From contig NZ_JAQNDO010000001.1 of the NCBI RefSeq assembly GCF_028369105.1, forward strand, positions 2,721,711-2,785,710: 64,000 nt of DNA, given 5' to 3'. Positions 39,702 through 48,312 of this stretch are shown piece after piece. The DNA comes from Polyangium mundeleinium. Its GTDB lineage: Bacteria > Myxococcota_A > Polyangia > Polyangiales > Polyangiaceae. Made by a program: the position numbers and the translations under genes. Every line of letters begins with the position of its first letter. Position 1 is the first letter of the stretch. The notes below the pieces were generated by a model. It was not told where the DNA came from and did not search any database. It saw nothing but the letters and a program-made list of their open reading frames with translations.

Positions 39702-41093
39702 ATGAACGAGAGCCTTCGTTCCCTGTCCGGTGCGCTCGGGTTGCTCCTCTCCGTCGCGGCGTGCAGCCAGGGCTCTTCCTCCGCGCCGACGCGAACGGCG
39801 GGCCCGCCTCCGGGCACGTGGAGCGGCGTTTCCCAGGCCTCTCCCCAGCAGGCCGAGGTTTACCGCCCTGCCGCGCCTCGGTATTTCGGCAGCGCGTTCA
39901 TCTACCTCGCCAACAACGTCTCGCGGCAGCTCGTGGGCTTCGACGTCGTCGACGGATTGGCCGTCATGGAAGGCGACATGATGCTCGGCCCGGCCACGCT
40001 CGTGCCCTTCCGGTATGGCACGCCGCCGCGCCCCACCGGAGACATCAAGGGCGCGATGGGCCTCCAGAGCCGCACGGACCTCTGGCCTCGGGGCGAGATC
40101 CCTTATGTGATCGACGCCTCCGTCCCCCCCGCCACGGTCGAAGGGATTGGCTGGGCCGTCTCCCACGTGAATACCACGCAGCTCCGGCTCCGGCCCCGCG
40201 CGGGCGACGCCGATTACGTCGTCTTTCGCAACAGCGGCGAGGGCAGCGGGTGCAGCTCGTACGTCGGCCGCATCGGGGGCCCCCAGGAAATCCAGGTCGC
40301 CGACTGCGGTCGCGGCAGCATCGTCCACGAAATCCTGCACGCGGCCGGCTTCTTCCACGAGCAATCGCGCAATGACCGCGACCAGTACGTCACCATCGTG
40401 TGGGACGAGATCCCGACGCAATATCGGAGCGACTTCGAGCAGAGGGGCGGCGTGGGGCAGGACATCGGGCCCTACGATTACCAGAGCATCATGCATTACT
40501 CGTCGCGCGCGTTCAGCCGCACCGGCAGGCCCACGATCGTCCCCCGGGACCCGAACGCCAACATCGGCCAGCGCGAGGGCCTCTCCCAGCTCGATCGGTC
40601 TGCGATCCAGGTGCTTTACGGGACCGGCGGGGCGCCGGAGCTTCCCACACCCCAGCCGAGCCTGCCTTTCCCCGGCACGACCTTCCCGTTCCCCACGGCG
40701 GGGCTCCCTTTGCCGAGCCTGCCTTTCCCCATCCCCTCGTTCCCATTCCCCACCACGCAGCCCGCCCCTCCTCCGACGCCCCCGCAGGTGCCGGCCACGC
40801 CGGTCTCGTTCACCGGCAACTATTCGAGCACCCGAGGGCCGATGCAATGCTCGGAAAACGCCTCGATGGTGGCTTGTAGCTTCCAGGACGGAGGCGCGCC
40901 GGGCCGCCTCGATTGCGTGAAGGACGCGGGGAGCGTGCAGCTCTCCTGCACCTGGATGACGTTTCTCCCGCGCCCGGGCGCGGGCCGCGCCGCGCTCCGG
41001 CGTAGCTCCACGGCGGACCCGAACCTCGGCGGGACCTGGGGCAACCTGCAGAACGAGACCGACGGCGGTCGGTGGGATGCGACGCGGCAATGA
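39702..41093 (+). CDS. astacin-type (M12A) metalloprotease lipoprotein
   Basis: 463 residues. The signal LGLLLSVAACS gives a lipoprotein with Cys near 21. The catalytic domain (about 110-310) has the full astacin zinc site HEILHAAGFFHE (His209, Glu210, His213, His219) and the Met-turn SIMHYSSRAF. It is preceded by YVIDASVPPATVEGIGWAVSHV. Then comes a linker of LPFP, FPFP and PLPSLPFP repeats (about 315-365), and a C-terminal beta-rich domain with two Cys pairs. It should digest protein outside the cytoplasm. Prokaryotic astacins are less common than animal ones; the Phe/Pro linker is unusual. Confidence 0.9.
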   Translation: MNESLRSLSGALGLLLSVAACSQGSSSAPTRTAGPPPGTWSGVSQASPQQAEVYRPAAPRYFGSAFIYLANNVSRQLVGFDVVDGLAVMEGDMMLGPATLVPFRYGTPPRPTGDIKGAMGLQSRTDLWPRGEIPYVIDASVPPATVEGIGWAVSHVNTTQLRLRPRAGDADYVVFRNSGEGSGCSSYVGRIGGPQEIQVADCGRGSIVHEILHAAGFFHEQSRNDRDQYVTIVWDEIPTQYRSDFEQRGGVGQDIGPYDYQSIMHYSSRAFSRTGRPTIVPRDPNANIGQREGLSQLDRSAIQVLYGTGGAPELPTPQPSLPFPGTTFPFPTAGLPLPSLPFPIPSFPFPTTQPAPPPTPPQVPATPVSFTGNYSSTRGPMQCSENASMVACSFQDGGAPGRLDCVKDAGSVQLSCTWMTFLPRPGAGRAALRRSSTADPNLGGTWGNLQNETDGGRWDATRQ

Positions 41094-41184
41094 GGCGCGT
41101 GACGTGGTGACGTGACGTGCATCGGAAAGGTGGGGGGATGCGAGCGTGCGACGTCGAGCGTGCGGACGTGGTATAGGTCCGTGC

Positions 41185-42153
41185 ATGGCACCTCCGGCCG
41201 AGAAGAGCGATGAGGCTCTGCCCGAACCGCCCGTGACGCCGTCGGCGGATGAGTGGCGCGTGATGTCGCCCGAAGCGCGAGAGCGATTCCTTGTCGAGGT
41301 GATCGACGCGCTCTCCGACCCCCGGCTCACCATGGGGAACGGCCAGCCCCACAACCTCGCCAAGCGTCGCGCGACCGATCGCCTCCGCAGGCACTTCGAT
41401 GCGATCGGCCGCCGCATCTATCTGGCGGAGGAGCTCAACGTCCTCTACCCCGGCGAGCGCGCGTTCTGCCCGGACATCCTGGCCGTCCTCGACGTCCCCC
41501 AGCCCGAAGACGACGAGCGGATGGCGTGGGTCGTGGCGGACGAGGGGCGCGGGCTCGACCTCGTCATCGAGGTCCTTTACGAGGGCCATCGCAAGAAGGA
41601 CCTCGTGGACAACGTGGAGCGTTACGCGCGCCTCGGGATCCCTGAGTATTTCGTCTACGACCGCAAGAAGCAGCAGCTTCACGGCTACCGTTTTCCGAGC
41701 CCGGAGGCGCGCCGTTATCAGCGTATCGTGCCGCAGGGGGGGCGTTATGCGTCGGCCGTGCTGGGGCTCGATCTTGCCATCGAGAACGGCAAGCTCGAGT
41801 TTTTCTACGGAATGGCCGCGCTCTTCGGGACGGAGGATCTCATCGGGCGCCTGAAAGGCATGATGCAGAGCCTGGAGGCGAAGGCGGAGCATGCCGAGGC
41901 GCAAGCGGAGCAAGCGCAGGCGCAAGCGGAGCAAGCGCAGGCGCAAGCGGAGCAAGCGCAGGCGCAAGCGGAGCAAGCCCTTACAAGCCTACAGAACAGC
42001 CTCCTCGCCATCGTCGCGGCCCGGGGGATCCCTTGCTCGGACAGCGACCGCGAGCGCGTCCGTTCCTGCGTCGAGCTTGAAACGCTCCAGCGCTGGCTCG
42101 TCCGGGCCGCCACCGTCGGCTCGATGGCCGAGGTGTTCGCGGAAAACACGTAA
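41185..42153 (+). CDS. Uma2-family (DUF820) endonuclease-like protein with coiled coil
   Basis: 322 residues. The Uma2 PD-(D/E)xK-like domain (about 45-215) has FCPDILAVLD (Asp), LDLVIEVLYEGHRKKDL (Glu) and YARLGIPEYFVYD. The Lys usually found before the Tyr-Ala-Arg helix is Asn here, so activity is uncertain. A heptad run follows (AQAEQAQ units, about 235-265) from a 21-bp DNA repeat, then about 50 C-terminal residues. A TATAGG element 7 bases before the ATG resembles a leaderless arrangement. Uma2 proteins are abundant in large multicellular bacteria, and their role is unclear. Confidence 0.75.
   Translation: MAPPAEKSDEALPEPPVTPSADEWRVMSPEARERFLVEVIDALSDPRLTMGNGQPHNLAKRRATDRLRRHFDAIGRRIYLAEELNVLYPGERAFCPDILAVLDVPQPEDDERMAWVVADEGRGLDLVIEVLYEGHRKKDLVDNVERYARLGIPEYFVYDRKKQQLHGYRFPSPEARRYQRIVPQGGRYASAVLGLDLAIENGKLEFFYGMAALFGTEDLIGRLKGMMQSLEAKAEHAEAQAEQAQAQAEQAQAQAEQAQAQAEQALTSLQNSLLAIVAARGIPCSDSDRERVRSCVELETLQRWLVRAATVGSMAEVFAENT
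41899..41978 (+). repeat. in-gene 21-bp tandem repeat
   Basis: Three exact copies and one partial copy of a 21-bp unit beginning GCGCAAGCGG encode seven-residue AQAEQAQ heptads of the coiled coil. Exact identity suggests recent slippage and length variation between strains. Confidence 0.9.
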
Positions 42154-42169
42154 CCGTCTCGTCCGACCG

Positions 42170-42470
42170 CAGCCTGCAACGCGCGCAAACGCCCTTGGTG
42201 ACGTCCGAATGCCGCGTGCAACGGTTGCAAACGGCATATGCACCGCTCGGAGACCCGCTTGCACGCGTTGCAAACGCCTCTCGGTGTGCACGAACGCCGC
42301 TTGCAAGCGTTGCAAACGCCTCTCGGGGTGTACCGAACGCCGCTTGCAAGCGTTGCAAACGCCTCTCGGCGCGTACGAATGCCGCTTGCAACGCGTGCAA
42401 CCGGCGCTTTGTACGCGCACATCGCGCCTTGCAACGGCTGCACGCGGGTCTCGTGACGCTCGACGGGGCG
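42170..42470. repeat. seven-box tandem array with 42/43-bp alternating period
   Basis: The 411-bp gap after the Uma2-like gene holds seven imperfect copies of a unit. Each begins with a box like TTGCAAGCGTTGCAAACGC, then CCTCTCGG and a variable end. Boxes start at 42174, 42216, 42259, 42301, 42344, 42386 and 42429, so steps are 42, 43, 42, 43, 42, 43. The middle three are nearly identical and the outer ones decay. TTGCAA is palindromic and occurs twice per box, 9 bp apart. No convincing gene lies in the gap; the alternating step breaks any frame. Confidence 0.85.
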
Positions 42471-42564
42471 TTTTCCGTCGATAGTGTGCTCCCCTTGCAT
42501 CGCCGCCTCGGCCTCCGCGTCTGCCTCACGACGTTTCGCACGTGACCCCTTTCTGGAGGTTCCC

Positions 42565-43233
42565 ATGTCCCATCCCCGCAAGGTTTTGCCCACGCTGCTG
42601 CTCGACGACGCCGAGGCCGAGGTCTTTTTCACGCGCTCCGGACTGAAAGCCGACCCCGACGCGCAGGATCTCCTCCCTCTCACGGACGGCTGGCTCGCCA
42701 TGATCGACCTCGTTCGTACGAAGGAGCGCTCGGCTCGCGAGGCGCAGGCGGACGTGGACGCCGCGCGTGTCGTCGCCAATACGCGGCTCGATCGTGCTTG
42801 CCAGCGGTTCGGGGACGAGCTTTTTCTCGCTGTGGGCAAGGAGCGCGGGGTGGCGCGGTGGACGCAGTTCTTCCCGGTCCCCGTCAGCAAGTTCATTCGC
42901 CAAGCGTTGCCGCGGCAGGTCGCGCGTGTGCTCGGGTGGTTCGAATCGACGGACCCCGTGCTCGACAAGCACCGCGGCGACCTCGAACCCTGGGCGCTGG
43001 CCGCCGACGTCGCGCTCAAGCGGACGACGGCGGTGGCCACGGTGCGCGGCGAAACGCGTATCAGCCGGGAGAAGCTCGCCGCGGATCTCACGCGCGAGCG
43101 GGATGGGCTGCACGATGCATTGACGGCCCGCGGGCGGGAGCGAGGGCTCTCGCGGAATTGGGCGGATCAGTTTTTCCGGAAGGTGCGCCGGGCGAAGGGC
43201 GCGGAGGAGGCGGCCGCGGGGGCGGGGCAATAA
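42565..43233 (+). CDS. hypothetical protein after the repeat array
   Basis: 222 residues, ATG preceded by CTGGAGGTTCCC, a good ribosome-binding site. Charged and mainly helical, without signal or membrane segments. It contains WLAMIDLVRTKERSAREAQ, WTQFFPVPVSKFIRQALPRQ and an Arg-rich C-terminus (ARGRERGLSRNWADQFFRKV) suited to nucleic acid contact. No family recognised. It is convergent with the lower-GC ATPase/TOPRIM-like pair. Confidence 0.6.
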   Translation: MSHPRKVLPTLLLDDAEAEVFFTRSGLKADPDAQDLLPLTDGWLAMIDLVRTKERSAREAQADVDAARVVANTRLDRACQRFGDELFLAVGKERGVARWTQFFPVPVSKFIRQALPRQVARVLGWFESTDPVLDKHRGDLEPWALAADVALKRTTAVATVRGETRISREKLAADLTRERDGLHDALTARGRERGLSRNWADQFFRKVRRAKGAEEAAAGAGQ

Positions 43234-43244
43234 GGGTCGACGTC

Positions 43245-44015
43245 CTACGCATCCGAGCCCGCGCCCGGCGTCTCGGGTGCGTAGGTCGCGGCGAGTGCCG
43301 CGCAGAGCGGCTCGCACTTCTTTAGACCGTCCACGGCTTGCGTGAACGACTTTCCGACGTCGTAAACGGCGCTCGCCGGGTAATCCTTGCTGGCCAGGTC
43401 GACGTAGTACCGCGCGTCCATGCACGGGTTCTTCTTGGGCTTCTCGATCTCGTCGAGCGCTCTGCGGTCCTGTTCCAAGACGTTCCAGTATCCCGCGTGT
43501 TGGCCACGGTGGTGCTTCTGGCACAACGCGCGGCCGACACGCGTGTTCTGGAAGAGCCAGGCTTCGATACTGTAGTAGGGCACGAGGAGCTTGACCCGAC
43601 GCATGAACGAGTCGGGCGCTCGGCTGTCGCTGTGCTTCTGCCTCAGGGATTCGAGGTGCTGGTGTACAGCGACGAGAACCTTCTCGTGGAACGTGACGTT
43701 CTCTGGAACATCGCGGCGCGGGTCGCTGAAACACCGGTCGGCGTCGACGTGATGGAACACGAAGTTCGCCTCGATGTAGATGTGCGTCGCGATGGCGCGC
43801 GCGAGAGCGACGCGCTGTTTGTGGCTTCCTTTCGCGAGGTTCGCCGTTGCGGCCTCTTGCGCCTGGGGATGATCCCCCTGCACGTCGATAGACGTGGAGT
43901 CGTGGTTCGGATCGACGAGGCGCAGCATGCGCCGCACGAGCGCGCGAAGGGGTTCGTGGTGGCCATCCTCCGTGAGGACCAGGATGCTGGCGACGAAGCG
44001 TCGGCCGCTCACCAT
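43245..44015 (-). CDS. TOPRIM-like (DUF4276/AriB-type) effector of an ATPase pair
   Basis: 256 residues. The start ILVLTEDGHHEPLRALVRRML has the Glu of a TOPRIM strand, FVFHHVDADRCF supplies a D-x-D, and LLVPYYSIEAWLFQN matches the EAW segment of DUF4276-type TOPRIM proteins. These fit a metal-dependent nuclease. The gene overlaps the ATPase gene by 7 bp, so the two act together. Base composition is visibly lower in GC than in neighbouring genes, which suggests transfer. Family naming (DUF4276 versus DUF4435) is not certain. Confidence 0.65.
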   Translation of the reverse strand: MVSGRRFVASILVLTEDGHHEPLRALVRRMLRLVDPNHDSTSIDVQGDHPQAQEAATANLAKGSHKQRVALARAIATHIYIEANFVFHHVDADRCFSDPRRDVPENVTFHEKVLVAVHQHLESLRQKHSDSRAPDSFMRRVKLLVPYYSIEAWLFQNTRVGRALCQKHHRGQHAGYWNVLEQDRRALDEIEKPKKNPCMDARYYVDLASKDYPASAVYDVGKSFTQAVDGLKKCEPLCAALAATYAPETPGAGSDA

Positions 44016-45247
44016 AGGTTCTTGTCTCGAAGGATCTCGCTGACGTGCTGGAGGCCGACGTTGTAAGCCTCGAAGAAGCGCTCGGCGTCGTAGTCGCTCA
44101 TGTTGGACCAGACGAGGCGCTCCTTGCCGGAGCTCGTATCGCAGCGGCAGAGGATGAAGGCGCGCTTGACGTCTTCAGCCGAGGAGAATTCGAGCTCATC
44201 GAGGAGGAGGGGATCCTGGTTCGCGAGGAAGGCTTGCCGGTCGCCGATCGCCTGGAGGCAGGCGGTGATCCACGCGTGGTGGAGGCCGTTCGTGAGTTCG
44301 TCGGCGATGACGATGTGAGGATTGCAGTCGAGGTAGTAGAGAAAGGCGAGCAGGCGCTTCTGGCCATGGCTGAGCTTGTCACCGCGGACCCGGGAATCAT
44401 CCAGGCGTTCGAACCAAAATTCCAGGTCGCCGAAGGTCAGATATGGCGCCGTGTCGTCACCACCTCTGGTGGACCTCTGCAAGAGCCTGACATCGAGCCA
44501 ACCGTTTTTGAGCCCAGCGAGGCGAACGAAATCTCTCACGAATGGCAGCTTGTCCATGTCGAACCGCAACAAGTGAGGCTCGCGCCATGCGGGCCATTTC
44601 CCCGCGCTCTCGTCGATCATGGCTCTCTTGAGCGCATTCGACACCTGCTCGCGAGGCCCCATGAAGATGATGCCGCCATCCGGATCGTAGCGGTCACCGA
44701 TGGTGGTGAACGTCGACGAGGCATTCGTGCGCGCATCGAAGAGTGATCGAAAGAAATCCGTGGACTCGTCGAAGCGTGACGCGTGTTCCAGCGTCTCCAT
44801 CGAATCGATGACGCTCAGGGGGTATCGGCCCTGCATCGAGAACGACAATTCCTCCCAATCATCCTCGGAGAGCTTTCGCCATGGTTCGCTCGGGTCGGCC
44901 CCCTCGCCCATGCGAACGGTTCCGCGGAAATGATATGCGGCTTCCGCCCTCCGGCTCGCGCGCCGGCCGTTCGCGCCGCGGTTCAATCCCTCGCCAGGGG
45001 AACGGGCAGAGTTTTCGAGCACCGCCTCGAACGTGACGGTCTCCAGTTCGATTTGGTACTCGACCTCGAACTCCTCCTCCTGGATTGCTGATAAATCCCG
45101 GCTGAGCACCGCCACAATCAACTCCAATAGCGTCGTCTTCCCAGACCCATTGATCCCGAGCAGCACGTTGAACCCATCGCTGAAGTGCAGCTCGACCGGC
45201 TCGACATTCCGGAACTTGTTGATCTTCAGCCGCTTGAGCTTCGCCAT
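44009..45247 (-). CDS. SMC/ABC-type AAA ATPase of a putative defence pair
   Basis: 412 residues starting at the ATG giving MAKLKRLKINKFRN; longer frames are Arg-rich noise. The opening is typical of RecF/OLD-type ATPases. Walker A is GINGSGKTTLLE near 33, the ABC signature LSHGQKRLLAF, and Walker B IVIADELTNGLHHAW. A middle insert of about 130 residues lies between them. Such ATPases paired with TOPRIM nucleases form OLD-like and PARIS-type anti-phage systems; assignment here is inference. The downstream partner overlaps its end. Confidence 0.78.
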   Translation of the reverse strand: MAKLKRLKINKFRNVEPVELHFSDGFNVLLGINGSGKTTLLELIVAVLSRDLSAIQEEEFEVEYQIELETVTFEAVLENSARSPGEGLNRGANGRRASRRAEAAYHFRGTVRMGEGADPSEPWRKLSEDDWEELSFSMQGRYPLSVIDSMETLEHASRFDESTDFFRSLFDARTNASSTFTTIGDRYDPDGGIIFMGPREQVSNALKRAMIDESAGKWPAWREPHLLRFDMDKLPFVRDFVRLAGLKNGWLDVRLLQRSTRGGDDTAPYLTFGDLEFWFERLDDSRVRGDKLSHGQKRLLAFLYYLDCNPHIVIADELTNGLHHAWITACLQAIGDRQAFLANQDPLLLDELEFSSAEDVKRAFILCRCDTSSGKERLVWSNMSDYDAERFFEAYNVGLQHVSEILRDKNLW

Positions 45248-45495
45248 GCGCTCCGTCCCATCCGTGCGCTTCGCGACCCGACCGCGCCCGCGCCCGCGCA
45301 CCTTACTCCATCCCCTCCGAACCACGCAACGCGCCCCACCGCCCCCGTTTGCCCTGCTCCTCCGCCCGCCCCCACGCTCACTCCCACCCCTCCGTCCGCG
45401 TCGCTCCCTCGTCCGCCCGCGCGCCTTTTTTTTCCCGCTGGAACCCTCTTCCCGGGTAGACTCCCCGCCTTCCGAGGGGAGGAGAGGGCCGCGCA

Positions 45496-46962
45496 ATGAA
45501 ACGCTATCAGATGCTCATCGGTGGGAATTGGGTGGACAGCGTCTCCGGTCAGACGCGTGAGCTTCGCGACCCGGCCAATGGCGAGGTCGTCGCCTCGGTC
45601 CCCGAGGCCTCCCGGGAGGATGCGCGGGCGGCCATCGACGCGGCCCGTGTTGCCTTCGATCGCGGCCCCTGGCGCAAGACCACCGCGCTCGATCGCGGAA
45701 AACTCCTCTTCAAGCTCGCCGAAGCCCTCACCAAGGAGGCCGACGCCCTCGCGCGCCTCGAAGTCCAGAGCTGTGGCAAGCCCCTCGCCGAGGCCCAGTT
45801 CGACGTCGCCGACGCCGCCAACTGCTTCGAGTTCTACGGCGGCCTCGCCACCAAGATCGCCGGCGAGACCATGAACGTCCCCGCGAACAGCCTGAGCTTC
45901 GTCGTTCGCGAACCCCTCGGCGTCTGCGGCCAGATCATCCCCTGGAACTACCCGCTCCTCATGGCCGCGTGGAAGCTCGCCCCCGCCCTCGCGGCCGGCA
46001 ACACGTGTGTGCTCAAACCGTCGGAGCTGACGCCCCTCACGGCCTTGGAGCTCGGCCGCATCCTCACCGAGGTCGGCTTTCCGCCCGGCGTCGTCAACAT
46101 CATCACGGGCCCGGGGGCCGGCGCGGGCGAGGAGCTCGCCGAGAGCCCGCACGTCGACAAGGTCGCTTTCACCGGCGGCACCGTCACCGGCCGCAAGATC
46201 CTCCTCGCTTCCTCGGGCAACTTGAAGAAGGTCACGCTCGAGCTCGGCGGCAAGAACCCGAACATCGTCTTCGCCGACGCCGATTTCGAGGCCGCCGTCG
46301 ACGGCGCGCTCTTCGGCGCCTTCGCGAACCAAGGCGAGGTCTGCTCGGCCGGATCTCGCCTCCTCGTCGAGCGCTCGATCCACGATCGCCTCGTCGCCGG
46401 CATGGTCGAGAAGATCCCGCGCGTGAAGGTCGGCCATGGCCTCGATCCCGCGACGAAGATGGGCCCGCTCGTCTCGGCGGCGCACCGGGACAAGGTCGAG
46501 TCGTACATCCGCATCGGCGTCGAGGAGGGCGCGCGGCTCGTCTGCGGCGGCAAGCGGCCCGCGGATCCTGCGCTCGCGAAGGGGCACTTCCTCGAGCCCA
46601 CGATTTTCGTCGACGTCAAGCCTTCGATGCGCATCGCGCGCGAGGAGATCTTCGGGCCTGTCCTCAGCGTCATCCCCTTCGACACCGAGGAGGAGGCCAT
46701 CGCGATCGCGAACGACAGCGAGTACGGCCTCGCGGCGGCGGTGTGGACGAAGAACCTCACGCGCGCGCACCGCGTGATCCGCGAGCTTCGCGCCGGCATC
46801 ACCTGGGTGAACACGTATCACCCGACGTTCAACGAGATGCCTTGGGGCGGCTACAAGCAGAGCGGCACCGGGCGTGAGCTCGGGCTCTATGGCATCGAGG
46901 CTTATCTCGAGACCAAGCAGGTCAACATCAATCTGGACGAGGCCCCGCTCGGCTGGTACTAG
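45496..46962 (+). CDS. aldehyde dehydrogenase (aminoaldehyde/betaine-aldehyde type)
   Basis: 488 residues, usual length. Motifs: IIPWNYPLLMAAWK, KPSELTPLTALELG, FTGGTVTGRKI (NAD loop), LELGGKNPNIVFADAD (catalytic Glu), NQGEVCSAGSR (catalytic Cys) and EIFGPVLSVIPF. It resembles betaine-aldehyde and gamma-aminobutyraldehyde dehydrogenases. Given the aminotransferase and polyamine transporter that follow, oxidation of an aminoaldehyde to the amino acid (for example 4-aminobutanal to GABA) is the likely role, which is inference. Strong GGGGAGGAGAGG lies before the ATG. First gene of the run. Confidence 0.9.
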   Translation: MKRYQMLIGGNWVDSVSGQTRELRDPANGEVVASVPEASREDARAAIDAARVAFDRGPWRKTTALDRGKLLFKLAEALTKEADALARLEVQSCGKPLAEAQFDVADAANCFEFYGGLATKIAGETMNVPANSLSFVVREPLGVCGQIIPWNYPLLMAAWKLAPALAAGNTCVLKPSELTPLTALELGRILTEVGFPPGVVNIITGPGAGAGEELAESPHVDKVAFTGGTVTGRKILLASSGNLKKVTLELGGKNPNIVFADADFEAAVDGALFGAFANQGEVCSAGSRLLVERSIHDRLVAGMVEKIPRVKVGHGLDPATKMGPLVSAAHRDKVESYIRIGVEEGARLVCGGKRPADPALAKGHFLEPTIFVDVKPSMRIAREEIFGPVLSVIPFDTEEEAIAIANDSEYGLAAAVWTKNLTRAHRVIRELRAGITWVNTYHPTFNEMPWGGYKQSGTGRELGLYGIEAYLETKQVNINLDEAPLGWY

Positions 46963-46983
46963 CCGACGATTTTGGGAGAGACC

Positions 46984-48312
46984 ATGCGGATCGAATTGAA
47001 GACAGAGATCCCGGGGCCTCGGAGCCGGGAGCTCATGGAGCAGCGGCGCGCGGCGGTCGCTCGGGGGCCGTTCCATGGCACGCCCATCTTCGTCGCGAAG
47101 GCGCACGGCGCGGTGATCGAGGACGTCGACGGCAATCGGCTCCTCGATTTCGCGTCGGGTATCGCCGTGACGAACCTCGGCCACACGCCCGAGGACGTCG
47201 TGCGGGCCGTGCAAACGCAGGCCGAGCGGTTCTTGCACACGAGCTTCAACGTCGTCCCTTACGAGGGCTACGTGACGCTCTGCGAGCGCCTGAACCGCAT
47301 CACGCCGGGCAGCTTCGCGAAGAAGGCTTTCCTCGCGAACAGCGGCGCCGAGGCCGTCGAGAACGCCGTCAAGATCGCCCGCGCCCACACGAAGCGCCAG
47401 GGCGTCGTCGTCTTCGACCACGCCTTCCACGGCCGCACCTACCTCGCGATGAGCATGACCAGCAAGGTCGGCTATCGGCAGGGCTTCGCGCCCTTCGTCC
47501 CCGAGGTCTACCGCACGCCGTTCCCCTACGCCTACCGCTCGCCCGAGCCCGACGCCTCCGCGTGGGCCCTGCGCGAGCTGCGTGAGCTCGTCCTGCACCA
47601 CGTCGGCGCGAACAACGTCGCGGCGGTCGTGATCGAGCTCATCCTCGGCGAGGGCGGCTTCGTCGACGCGCCCGTGCCTTTTGTCCAAGAGCTCGCGAGC
47701 TTCTGCAAAGAGCACGGCATCGTCCTCATCGTCGACGAGATCCAGACCGGCTTCGGCCGCACCGGCGCGCTCTTCGCGTGCGAGCACTACGGCGTCGAGC
47801 CCGACCTCGTCACGCTCGCGAAGGGCCTCGGATCGGGCCTGCCGATCTCCGCGGTCGTCGGCCGCGCCGAGATCATGGATGCGCCTGTCGAGGGCGCGAT
47901 CGGCGGCACGTTCGGCGGAAACCCCGTCGCCATCGCGGCCGCGCTCGCCGTGCTCGATCGCTTCGAGGCCGACGGCGGCGCGCTTTTGAAGCGCATCCAG
48001 GCCGTCGGCGAGCAGATCGGCGCGCGCCTCCTCGCTTGGAAAGAGCGTTTTCCGATCATCGGCGACGTGCGCGGCATCGGCCCCATGCGGGCCATCGAGC
48101 TCGTGCAGGATCCTCGGACGCGCGAGCCCGACAAGGCCGCGGCGCAGGCGCTCGCGAAGTATTGTTACCAGCACGGCGTCGTCGTCCTCGGCGCTGGCAC
48201 GTACGGCAACGTCATTCGACTGGCCCCGCCGCTCACCCTCGAAGATGCCGAGCTCGACGAAGGGCTCGTGATCCTCGAAGCGGGGCTTGCAGAACTCGGG
48301 AGGCGCGCATGA
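46984..48312 (+). CDS. class III aminotransferase (GABA/putrescine type)
   Basis: 442 residues from ATG 46984, with GGGAGAG just upstream; a TTG four codons earlier is less likely. PLP-fold motifs: FLANSGAEAVENAVKIAR, HAFHGRTYLAMSMT, LIVDEIQTGFGRTGALFA, and the PLP-Lys in LVTLAKGLGSGLPIS. It fits 4-aminobutyrate or putrescine aminotransferase: amino group to 2-oxoglutarate, yielding a semialdehyde for the adjacent dehydrogenases. The ATGA overlap with the next gene implies coupling. Confidence 0.9.
   Translation: MRIELKTEIPGPRSRELMEQRRAAVARGPFHGTPIFVAKAHGAVIEDVDGNRLLDFASGIAVTNLGHTPEDVVRAVQTQAERFLHTSFNVVPYEGYVTLCERLNRITPGSFAKKAFLANSGAEAVENAVKIARAHTKRQGVVVFDHAFHGRTYLAMSMTSKVGYRQGFAPFVPEVYRTPFPYAYRSPEPDASAWALRELRELVLHHVGANNVAAVVIELILGEGGFVDAPVPFVQELASFCKEHGIVLIVDEIQTGFGRTGALFACEHYGVEPDLVTLAKGLGSGLPISAVVGRAEIMDAPVEGAIGGTFGGNPVAIAAALAVLDRFEADGGALLKRIQAVGEQIGARLLAWKERFPIIGDVRGIGPMRAIELVQDPRTREPDKAAAQALAKYCYQHGVVVLGAGTYGNVIRLAPPLTLEDAELDEGLVILEAGLAELGRRA

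Noticed and set aside
42170-42470. The 42/43-bp array as a CRISPR array
   Set aside because: The whole unit is conserved, there are no unique spacers of 30 bp or so, outer copies decay gradually, and no cas gene is present.
42195-42545. Small protein encoded by the repeat array
   Set aside because: The alternating 42/43 step breaks the frame in every unit, no ribosome-binding site is seen, and open frames exist on both strands, as expected in high-GC DNA.
43245-45247. Septu (PtuA/PtuB) as identity of the defence-like pair
   Set aside because: The second protein lacks an HNH pattern and shows TOPRIM-like acids instead.
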